This document shows, one piece after another, positions 1-3,437 of a DNA stretch of 8,046 bases (its first letter is position 1; each line of letters starts with the position of its first letter). Location of the stretch: the NCBI GenBank assembly GCA_020024985.1, contig JAHHSW010000032.1, forward strand, positions 1-8,046, in the 5' to 3' direction. This stretch comes from Anaeroplasmataceae bacterium (GTDB lineage: Bacteria; Bacillota_I; Bacilli_A; Acholeplasmatales; Anaeroplasmataceae). A program made the position numbers and the translations under genes. The notes under the pieces were generated by a model. The model was not told the DNA's origin, ran no database searches, and saw nothing but the letters and a program-made list of their open reading frames with translations.

Positions 1-120
1 GAAGTACCTAGAGGAATTAGATCTAAAGATAAGACTAAAGAAAATGAAGTCATTATTTACGGATTTAATAAAAATTTGTATCCAGACTTATTAGAAAAAT
101 TTAAGAAGGAATTGAAATGA
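1..120 (+). CDS. C-terminal end of an unrecognised protein (5' end outside window)
   Basis: An open frame enters from the window edge and ends with TGA at 118-120, giving the last 39 residues. They are strongly charged, with many Lys and Glu, and contain EVPRGIRSKDKTKENEV and IIYGFNKNLYPDLLEKF. I do not recognise the family. The stop overlaps the ATG of the next gene in an ATGA arrangement, so the two genes are translationally coupled. A large protein ending in a small basic domain followed by an overlapping small gene is the usual layout of polymorphic toxins and their immunity proteins, and the location in a mobile element fits. This remains an inference, because the body of the protein is not visible. 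Confidence 0.65.
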   Translation, partial: EVPRGIRSKDKTKENEVIIYGFNKNLYPDLLEKFKKELK

Positions 121-383
121 TAGAAGAAATGGTAAAGGAAATGGTTCAAGAATTAAAAAGGTATTATATGGTGTTTAGTTATTTTTCTGACATAATAGAA
201 ATAACTTGGATTAAATATCAAATTTTTGAATACATTAAAATCATCAAAGAGGAATTAATTGTATTTAGGGATAAAGCTGTAGACAGTGATGAATATAAAA
301 AAAATATTGTCTATTATACCCTCAATAAAGAGGTCTTTGATAGCTTTATTAAGAAATATATAGTAAAGGGGACTTTATTATGA
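117..383 (+). CDS. Small unrecognised protein, possible immunity partner of the upstream gene
   Basis: 88 codons from an ATG that overlaps the upstream stop by four bases (ATGA at 117-120). The end of the upstream gene supplies a purine-rich AAGAAGG stretch that can act as ribosome binding site. The predicted protein is rich in aromatic, Ile, Glu and Lys residues and probably mostly helical, with no signal peptide and no convincing membrane helix, so it is likely cytoplasmic. No motif is recognisable. Coupling to the preceding frame suggests that the two products are needed in fixed proportion, as in toxin/immunity pairs. Lysine codons are mainly AAA. Function is unknown. Confidence 0.7.
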   Translation: MIEEMVKEMVQELKRYYMVFSYFSDIIEITWIKYQIFEYIKIIKEELIVFRDKAVDSDEYKKNIVYYTLNKEVFDSFIKKYIVKGTLL

Positions 384-406
384 CTTTATGTGAGGGAGGG
401 ATTTAA

Positions 407-703
407 ATGATTGTTAAAATAACATTAGATGACCCTAAGGGGGTTAATTTAGATTGTGCCGAATTTTTATATTTGGATAATGTAGTTCATATAGGCAACA
501 TAATTACGGATAAACAAATTGAATTATTAACACATGGTGATGCTACAGTTATTAATTCTCAAGCTGTAGATAAGCTTGGTGAAGGAATTGTATTAAAGGA
601 AGTAAAAAGACTTACAGGGGTAGCTTGTAAGCTTGTTAAGAGCGTTGGAAGTTGCGGGGGATACATTATTAAGCCCAACAAGAAAACGTTAAAAAAAGCT
701 TAA
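407..703 (+). CDS. Unrecognised 98-aa protein
   Basis: The ATG at 407 is preceded by a purine-rich GAGGGAGGG ribosome binding site at about 392-400. It lies 23 nt after the stop of the 88-aa gene and probably belongs to the same transcript. The protein is soluble-looking and mixed alpha/beta in pattern, with a C-terminal basic tail (PNKKTLKKA). Three cysteines are present (CAEF, ACKL and SCGG) but they form no evident metal-binding spacing. I do not recognise the family. A two-way terminator begins 13 nt after the stop and ends the unit. In this position it could be a second immunity-like gene or an unrelated cargo gene; the sequence does not decide. Confidence 0.65.
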   Translation: MIVKITLDDPKGVNLDCAEFLYLDNVVHIGNIITDKQIELLTHGDATVINSQAVDKLGEGIVLKEVKRLTGVACKLVKSVGSCGGYIIKPNKKTLKKA

Positions 704-716
704 AATCGGACTTAAA

Positions 717-746
717 AAAGGCCTGGTAATTATACCAGGTCTTTAT
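717..746. terminator. Two-way Rho-independent terminator between converging genes
   Basis: CCTGGTA (722-728), loop ATTA, TACCAGG (733-739) forms a 7-bp core. Including a G-U pair it extends to about 12 bp at 717-744. The plus strand is followed by TCTTTATT and the minus strand by CCTTTTTT, so it can stop transcription from both sides. The minus-strand U tract is the stronger one. Confidence 0.85.
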
Positions 747-758
747 TGCTTAGTTTGT

Positions 759-1055
759 TTAGAATACCCAACCATTAAATACTTCAGCATCACCATCTAT
801 TACAAAATATAAATTATTGTCTTTAGCATACATTTTAATAATGGGCTGATTTCGAATGATTTCAATTAGATTAATGTTCTTTATCTCATCAATATCAATA
901 AATCTATATTGGTATTGAGTGCAATAAAGATCTCCTGTAGCTATTGCCTTAATTCTTTCTTTTTCGGTCGCCACTTTATCTATAAATTGTATAGTTATAA
1001 AAGGTCTTTGATCTAGTATATCATCTAGTGTTTCATATAATTCATTAATTGTCAT
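759..1055 (-). CDS. Unrecognised 98-aa acidic protein, second gene of a minus-strand pair
   Basis: The ATG at 1053-1055 overlaps the end of the upstream gene by 11 nt. A ribosome binding site (AAGGAAGG, within about 1064-1071) lies in the last codons of that gene, so translation is probably coupled. The protein begins MTINELYETLDDILDQRPF and ends in a short hydrophobic stretch, NNLYFVIDGDAEVFNGWVF. It is acidic, with no signal peptide, and looks cytoplasmic. I recognise no family. Small acidic paired genes are common among immunity and antitoxin proteins of mobile elements, but nothing here identifies a target. The transcript ends at the two-way terminator at 717-746. Confidence 0.65.
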   Translation of the reverse strand: MTINELYETLDDILDQRPFITIQFIDKVATEKERIKAIATGDLYCTQYQYRFIDIDEIKNINLIEIIRNQPIIKMYAKDNNLYFVIDGDAEVFNGWVF

Positions 1056-1269
1056 TTTTTAACCCTTCCTTATATATCCATATTAGTATTGAAGCTTCTG
1101 TACTTAGAATACTATCTACAATATAATTTTTACCATTTTGTAATCTAAATTCATTGTATTGAATGTTATCAAATTTATGAGTCTCATGTACTGTATCTAA
1201 ATCTTCAATGTATTCTAATATATGAATCTTTTTATTATTATCGAATATTTGTAATTCTTTTAATTCCAT
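1045..1269 (-). CDS. Unrecognised 74-aa protein, first gene of a minus-strand pair
   Basis: The ATG at 1267-1269 has a clean AAGGAG ribosome binding site (1278-1283) eight bases upstream. The protein (MELKELQIFDNN at the start, IYKEGLKNDN at the end) is acidic in its first half and carries a short hydrophobic run, ASILIWIY, near the end, too short for a confident membrane helix. No family is recognised. It is transcribed with the 98-aa gene downstream, probably from the promoter at about 1344-1370. The leader between promoter and gene carries a long hairpin at 1300-1329. Lysine codons are mostly AAA, as elsewhere in the element. Confidence 0.65.
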   Translation of the reverse strand: MELKELQIFDNNKKIHILEYIEDLDTVHETHKFDNIQYNEFRLQNGKNYIVDSILSTEASILIWIYKEGLKNDN

Positions 1270-1299
1270 TTTTAGATCTCCTTAATTATTTATATATTT

Positions 1300-1333
1300 G
1301 GAAGGCTATCAAGCTCTTGATAACCTTCCTTTT
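1300..1333. terminator. Long imperfect hairpin in the leader of the minus-strand pair
   Basis: Bases 1300-1312 pair with 1317-1329 around the loop GCTC, with one C/A mismatch at 1306/1323. A TTTT run (1330-1333) follows on the plus strand, so it has terminator form in that direction, although no plus-strand gene ends here. In the minus-strand transcript it is a stable 5' leader hairpin just before the ribosome binding site of the 74-aa gene, without a U tract. Confidence 0.55.
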
Positions 1334-1343
1334 ATGTGATACC

Positions 1344-1373
1344 ATTATATCGGCATCATTTTGAAACTATTAA
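1344..1373 (-). promoter_or_regulatory. Probable promoter of the minus-strand gene pair
   Basis: Read on the minus strand, a perfect TATAAT (plus-strand 1344-1349) lies 18 bases after a weak -35 TTAATA at about 1368-1373. The start site would be near 1337, giving a leader of about 68 nt before the 74-aa gene. The -35 match is only partial. Confidence 0.5.
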
Positions 1374-1495
1374 TAATGGATATATTCCAAAATTATAGTT
1401 CCTTCAGTTGTGAGTTTGGTGATTTCAGCAACTGTGATGTAGGAAGCATCTAATATTAAGATGCTTTTTCTTTTTGTAAGAAACTTAATTTTCAT
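1370..1495 (-). CDS. Small 41-aa gene with a near-perfect ribosome binding site
   Basis: On the minus strand, AAAGGAGGTGA (1501-1511) lies five bases before an ATG at 1493-1495. This is the best ribosome binding site in the window. The frame runs 41 codons to TAA at 1370-1372. The product starts MKIKFLTKRKSILILDASY and continues ITVAEITKLTTEGTIILEY; it has a basic N-terminus, Thr/Ile-rich beta-like segments and no long hydrophobic helix. I do not recognise it. The region upstream, on the same strand, is the left arm of the inverted module pair (1604-1718), so the gene may sit behind a copy of that leader. A plus-strand terminator-like hairpin overlaps its first third, which leaves some doubt whether the peptide or an antisense RNA is the functional product. 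Confidence 0.55.
   Translation of the reverse strand: MKIKFLTKRKSILILDASYITVAEITKLTTEGTIILEYIHY
1444..1475 (+). terminator. Terminator-like hairpin on the plus strand, inside the 41-aa gene
   Basis: AAGCATCT (1444-1451), a seven-base loop and AGATGCTT (1459-1466) form 8 bp, followed by TTTCTTTTTG. It has good Rho-independent form on the plus strand. No plus-strand gene ends here, so it may end a short antisense RNA, or it may simply reflect codon content of the minus-strand gene. Confidence 0.45.
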
Positions 1496-1603
1496 TAGGC
1501 TCACCTCCTTTCTTGTCCTATTTTGAGCTTTGAGGAAACATACCAGGTTTTACCTCATCTCCCTCATCAAGTCACTTCCGAGGGCTCTCCCAGAGACTTT
1601 TAT

Positions 1604-1718
1604 TCATTTTTTGTTCTTCTGGTTATGCTTATTTTATACTCCATTCTTTTTTAATTCACTTCCTCTAGGACCCCTTCGACACAATGGCCATAGCAAGAAT
1701 TTTTTTGAAAAGCAAAAG
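1604..1718 (-). repeat. Left arm of a diverged inverted pair of leader-like modules
   Basis: Read on the minus strand, this stretch matches 1770-1895 on the plus strand in order and spacing. Shared blocks include CTTTTG(C)TTTTCAAAAAAA, TTCTTGCTAT, AGAGGnAGTGAATT, AGTATAA, AGCAT and AGAAGAACAAAAA. It lacks about 15 bases present in the right arm, and where the right arm has TATAAT it reads TATGGC, so its promoter looks weak or lost. A short frame beginning MEYKISITRRTKNE (1600-1644) parallels one in the other arm. Together with 1500-1603 it forms the upstream region of the 41-aa gene. Confidence 0.65.
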
Positions 1719-1769
1719 CGCAAGTTCTATTTATAGAATTTAAAATTTTGTGCAGTTTAAAATTTTAAA
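1719..1769. other. AT-rich centre between the two inverted arms
   Basis: It contains the small palindrome TTCTATTTATAGAA (1725-1738) and two copies of TTTAAAATTTT about 18 bases apart. Its position between two outward-facing modules suits a divergent regulatory region. No coding potential is visible. Confidence 0.45.
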
Positions 1770-1895
1770 CTTTTGTTTTCAAAAAAAAGTGCCTTGCACG
1801 GTTCTTGCTATAATGGAGGAAGAAGGAAAAGGGCCAGAGGTAGTGAATTGAATTTAAAGTGAAGTATAAGCATGAAGGAAGAAGAACAAAAATGA
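1770..1895 (+). repeat. Right arm of the diverged inverted pair, with an active-looking promoter
   Basis: This is the outward-facing counterpart of 1604-1718. It carries the extra segment around GTGCCTTGCACGG before TTCTTGCTATAAT. A short frame starting at GTG 1859 reads VKYKHEGRRTKMTNF and parallels MEYKISITRRTKNE of the other arm, which suggests descent from one short leader ORF. It leads straight into the structured RNA region. Confidence 0.65.
1806..1814 (+). promoter_or_regulatory. Extended -10 promoter of the structured RNA region
   Basis: TG-C-TATAAT is a perfect extended -10 element (TG at 1806-1807, TATAAT at 1809-1814). No good -35 lies 17 bases upstream, which is tolerated with an extended -10. 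Transcription would start near 1821 in a purine-rich run. Confidence 0.65.
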
Positions 1896-2390
1896 CAAAC
1901 TTCTAGGTAAGGCATTAGTAATGCGTTACCTGGATATCCGAGCTTACCTCGCTCGGCCTTATTTACTCTTTCCTTAAAAGGTCAGTTGTTAACTGAGGAG
2001 CGATTAAGGAAATCCTATAACAAAGAGCTGGACCGTCCTAGATCTTTGTGGGAGTCTATCTCCCTTATATGCCTACGGCAACAAAAAAAAGGCTCACCCT
2101 AGTTCAGGAAAGCCTTAGTAAGAAGGGACCGAACGGCTTTGGTCCCTTCTTGGGTATCTGTAGAGGTTGGTTCCTTTTCTTTAAAAGGTGACGCCTGGCT
2201 TAATGCCATAGATTAAAAATTCCTACGAGCGCGAGCTCGTAGGGGGTGGCTATACTAATAGCCACCCTATCAATACCGAAAATAGAAAATAAAGCCTAGT
2301 TATCGGATAAAATGTGGATAACTTCTTATTTATCTCGGTATCAATAACCCCCGTAAAACAAAAAGCCTAGAAAAAACATTCTAGGCTAAA
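1821..2390 (+). ncRNA. Large structured noncoding RNA candidate (ROOL/GOLLD-like by context)
   Basis: About 570 nt with no credible ORF and one hairpin after another. The strongest are 1905-1910/1926-1931 with inner GCATT/AATGC; CCGAGC/GCTCGG (1938-1956); a 9-bp helix 1969-1977/2004-2012 enclosing TCAGTT/AACTGA; CAAAGA/TCTTTG (2021-2048); GGGAG/CTCCC (2050-2064); AAGGCT/AGCCTT (2089-2116); an 11-bp helix 2120-2130/2141-2151; CCTTTT/AAAAGG (2173-2188); a 9-bp GCGA (GNRA) hairpin (2222-2243) directly abutting a 10-bp hairpin (2244-2267); and a three-helix arm 2273-2341. The order and density are far beyond that of an mRNA spacer. Size, lack of coding, position beside a tRNA att site and mobile context match the known large RNAs of phages (ROOL, GOLLD). 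Membership is inferred, not established. The 5' end rests on the promoter; the 3' end is uncertain because no plus-strand U tract follows. Confidence 0.6.
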
Positions 2391-2413
2391 AATTAAGTAT
2401 TAAATTTACTTCC
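2352..2413 (-). ncRNA. Possible short minus-strand RNA antisense to the RNA 3' region
   Basis: A minus-strand promoter (2420-2448) and the leftward terminator (2354-2387) define a transcript of about 60 nt. It contains only a tiny frame without a ribosome binding site (MEVNLILNF), so a noncoding role is more likely. It would be complementary to the end of the large structured RNA or to its read-through product. It has not been shown to be made; the call rests on promoter plus terminator geometry. Confidence 0.4.
2354..2387 (-). terminator. Rho-independent terminator for minus-strand transcription
   Basis: AGCCTAGAA (2364-2372), loop AAAACA, TTCTAGGCT (2379-2387) form 9 bp. On the minus strand the hairpin is followed by TTTTTGTTTTAC; on the plus strand only by AAAAATT, so it acts leftward. 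The left arm could also pair with TTCTAGG at 1901-1907, at the 5' side of the structured RNA. Confidence 0.65.
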
Positions 2414-2419
2414 ATAATC

Positions 2420-2448
2420 ATTATACAACTGATTAAAAAATAAATCAA
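2420..2448 (-). promoter_or_regulatory. Minus-strand promoter facing the structured RNA
   Basis: On the minus strand, TTGATT (2443-2448) and TATAAT (2420-2425) are separated by exactly 17 bases. The -10 is perfect and the -35 matches four of six. It points away from the HTH gene at 2517, so the interval is a divergent regulatory region. Confidence 0.55.
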
Positions 2449-2490
2449 TAAGCTCAAATTAAAAGTGGAATAATAAGAAAATTCATTTTG

Positions 2491-2515
2491 GTATCATCAA
2501 CGTGTGGGGTGATAC
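2491..2515 (+). promoter_or_regulatory. Palindrome covering the ribosome binding site of the HTH gene
   Basis: GTATCATC (2491-2498) and GGTGATAC (2508-2515) form 8 bp with one G-U around a nine-base loop. The right arm contains most of the GGGGTGAT ribosome binding site and ends one base before the ATG. It may be a DNA operator for the HTH protein itself or an mRNA hairpin that hides the ribosome binding site. Confidence 0.5.
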
Positions 2516-2516
2516 A

Positions 2517-2747
2517 ATGAGGATAAAACATGTCTATGATAGTTCGTATGTCTATCATTTTGTACTCAATGAGTTGTATGAATTTCGGCTCTTAGATATT
2601 AAAAGCACAGCAAATCAATTTGACTACAGCACAACTACAATTTATAAGATGATTAAAAAGATTGATTATAACTTAGTTATGATAAATCCCTCTTATAGTA
2701 TTGTTAAGGTGTCACCTGGTAAATATATGATGAGAAAAGTTGCATAA
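2517..2747 (+). CDS. Small helix-turn-helix DNA-binding protein beside the att site
   Basis: 76 residues from the ATG at 2517, chosen because GGGGTGAT (2506-2513) is a good ribosome binding site for it; a GTG at 2502 would add five residues but has no comparable site. Residues about 29-50 (LLDIKSTANQFDYSTTTIYK) have the pattern of a helix-turn-helix: an Ala in the first helix, a Ser at the turn and a TTTIYKMIKK recognition helix. The layout recalls the small SpoIIID-type HTH, but identity is not claimed. The C-terminus is basic. It lies next to the tRNA attachment site, where elements often keep an excisionase or a small regulator, and a palindrome over its start suggests self-regulation. The stop is 20 bases before the tRNA remnant. 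Confidence 0.7.
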   Translation: MRIKHVYDSSYVYHFVLNELYEFRLLDIKSTANQFDYSTTTIYKMIKKIDYNLVMINPSYSIVKVSPGKYMMRKVA

Positions 2748-2767
2748 TATTCAATTTAAGTCCTAAT

Positions 2768-2814
2768 GACTTTGACTCCTTCACGCGCTGGTTCGAATCC
2801 AGCTATTCCTGCCA
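2768..2814 (+). other. 3' half of tRNA-Gln(UUG): attachment-site remnant
   Basis: Readable parts: anticodon loop CTTTGAC with TTG at 2772-2774; 3' anticodon stem TCCTT; variable loop CACGC; T arm GCTGG-TTCGAAT-CCAGC (2787-2803); acceptor 3' strand TATTCCT; discriminator G (2811); encoded CCA (2812-2814). The anticodon stem 5' side (AATGA) fits TCCTT poorly, and no D arm or acceptor 5' strand lies upstream, so the gene is cut near the anticodon loop. This is a typical crossover point for tyrosine recombinases. The intact, restored tRNA-Gln should lie at the other end of the element. Confidence 0.85.
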
Positions 2815-2826
2815 TCCTAAAGAAAC

Positions 2827-2849
2827 AGAGCAGAAATGCTCTTTTTTTG
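2827..2849 (+). terminator. Rho-independent terminator of the original tRNA-Gln gene
   Basis: AGAGCA (2827-2832), a GAAA tetraloop and TGCTCT (2837-2842) are followed by a run of T to 2848. It lies 13 bases after the CCA, as expected for the terminator of a tRNA transcript. It will also stop read-through from the element. Confidence 0.85.
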
Positions 2850-2901
2850 TTTGTTAGCTCGATTTTACTATTTAATGCTATTTATTATGATAAACTTATA
2901 G

Positions 2902-2907
2902 TATAAT
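2902..2907 (+). promoter_or_regulatory. -10 element of the small membrane protein gene
   Basis: A perfect TATAAT lies 27 bases before the ATG at 2935. The -35 region (TATTTA at about 2879-2884, 17-base spacer) is weak. It is the only promoter candidate between the tRNA terminator and the gene. Confidence 0.5.
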
Positions 2908-2934
2908 TAGCAGTAAGGAAATTAGGTGATTATC

Positions 2935-3171
2935 ATGAAGAAAATAATTAAGAATCAATATAAGAATATTTTAATAGTCTTAGGCTATATCGCAGTAGCA
3001 TTAGCTGTTTATATTACAATGACTATTTCATTTAAGCTAGCCTGGTGGATTATTTTACTTATTTCACTTGCTATAATTATTGTAGGTGCTGTAATAGGCT
3101 ATTTCTTCATTAAGGGTGAAATGAAGACTCAAAATAATAATGAGCCTAGTGGAGAAAATAATAAAGACTAA
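2935..3171 (+). CDS. Small two-helix membrane protein, function unknown
   Basis: 78 residues from the ATG at 2935, which has AGGTGA (2924-2929) five bases upstream; the GTG at 2926 lies inside that site and is not a good start. After a basic N-terminus (MKKIIKNQYK), two hydrophobic segments at about residues 12-33 and 38-62 form a likely hairpin in the membrane. The tail is hydrophilic (GEMKTQNNNEPSGENNKD). The positive-inside rule puts both ends in the cytoplasm. No family is recognised. It is the first resident gene after the integration site; the serS promoter begins right at its stop codon, and I see no separate terminator. Confidence 0.75.
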   Translation: MKKIIKNQYKNILIVLGYIAVALAVYITMTISFKLAWWIILLISLAIIIVGAVIGYFFIKGEMKTQNNNEPSGENNKD

Positions 3172-3200
3172 TTGAAATTAGCTTTATTTATTGGTATAAT
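3172..3200 (+). promoter_or_regulatory. Promoter of the serS T-box transcript
   Basis: TTGAAA (3172-3177) and TATAAT (3195-3200) are separated by exactly 17 bases, the best sigma-A-type promoter in the window. Transcription would start near 3207, giving a leader of about 230 nt. Confidence 0.8.
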
Positions 3201-3206
3201 CTATCT

Positions 3207-3420
3207 TGTAAAATCTCAGGTGATTAGACATAGTAATTTAATGAGGCATTTTAGAGAGCTATTGGCTGGTGAAAAATAGTGTGATAGTTAAATGAATCTA
3301 CCTATGATGAGAATCGTTTCCCGCGTTAAGGGCAGTTGAGGTGCTATAGTATATCTATAGAACTAAGGTGGTACCGCGTTAATTACGTCCTTAGATTAAT
3401 TTCTAAGGACTTATTTTTTT
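3207..3420 (+). promoter_or_regulatory. T-box riboswitch controlling serS (serine specifier UCU)
   Basis: The leader senses uncharged tRNA-Ser. Visible parts are the AGAGA-type box (GAGAGC, about 3254-3259), the GGTGAAAAATAG stretch of Stem I (3268-3279), a probable specifier TCT at 3297-3299 in the context GAATCTACC, and the T-box core AAGGTGGTACCGCG (3365-3378), which binds the tRNA acceptor end. The terminator GTCCTTAG/CTAAGGAC (3387-3394/3403-3410) is followed by TTATTTTTTT. Part of its 5' arm is shared with the competing antiterminator. With charged tRNA the terminator forms; uncharged tRNA-Ser should stabilise the antiterminator and allow serS expression. The specifier position is inferred from its context and from the downstream gene. 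Confidence 0.92.
3387..3420 (+). terminator. Regulated terminator of the serS T-box
   Basis: GTCCTTAG (3387-3394) pairs with CTAAGGAC (3403-3410) around an eight-base loop, followed by a T-rich tract to 3420. It ends just before the AGGAGG of serS and is the off state of the T-box switch. Confidence 0.9.
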
Positions 3421-3437
3421 ATATTAGGAGGAGAACA

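Larger units (their letters stand above)
1..2814. mobile_element. End of an integrated element, bounded by a tRNA-Gln 3' fragment
   Basis: The right boundary is the truncated tRNA-Gln at 2768-2814; the left boundary and any integrase lie outside the window. The content is accessory in style: small unrecognised genes, a possible toxin/immunity end, two diverged inverted modules, a large structured RNA candidate, and a small HTH gene beside the attachment site. The genes here favour AAA for lysine, whereas serS and its neighbours to the right strongly prefer AAG, consistent with different ancestry. Tyrosine recombinases commonly use tRNA genes as targets and leave a 3' tRNA fragment at the integrase-distal end. 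Whether this is a prophage, an ICE or a satellite cannot be decided from this window. Confidence 0.7.

Noticed and set aside
1530..1736. 68-codon plus-strand frame (MRKHTRFYLISL...)
   Set aside because: It has no ribosome binding site, reads as low-complexity Phe/Leu/Pro, and lies antisense to the left arm of the inverted module, which explains its sequence better.
1821..2390. RNase P RNA, tmRNA, SRP RNA or 6S RNA
   Set aside because: The conserved cores that I know for these (for example GAGGAAAGTC of RNase P, or a tmRNA tRNA-like end) are absent.
2740..2814. Complete tRNA gene
   Set aside because: No acceptor 5' strand or D arm upstream, and the 5' anticodon stem mispairs. Only the 3' half is present.
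3336..3437. Upstream extension of serS by 34 residues
   Set aside because: It would be translated from within the T-box antiterminator and terminator. The ATG at 3438 has AGGAGG and aligns with the SerRS N-terminus.
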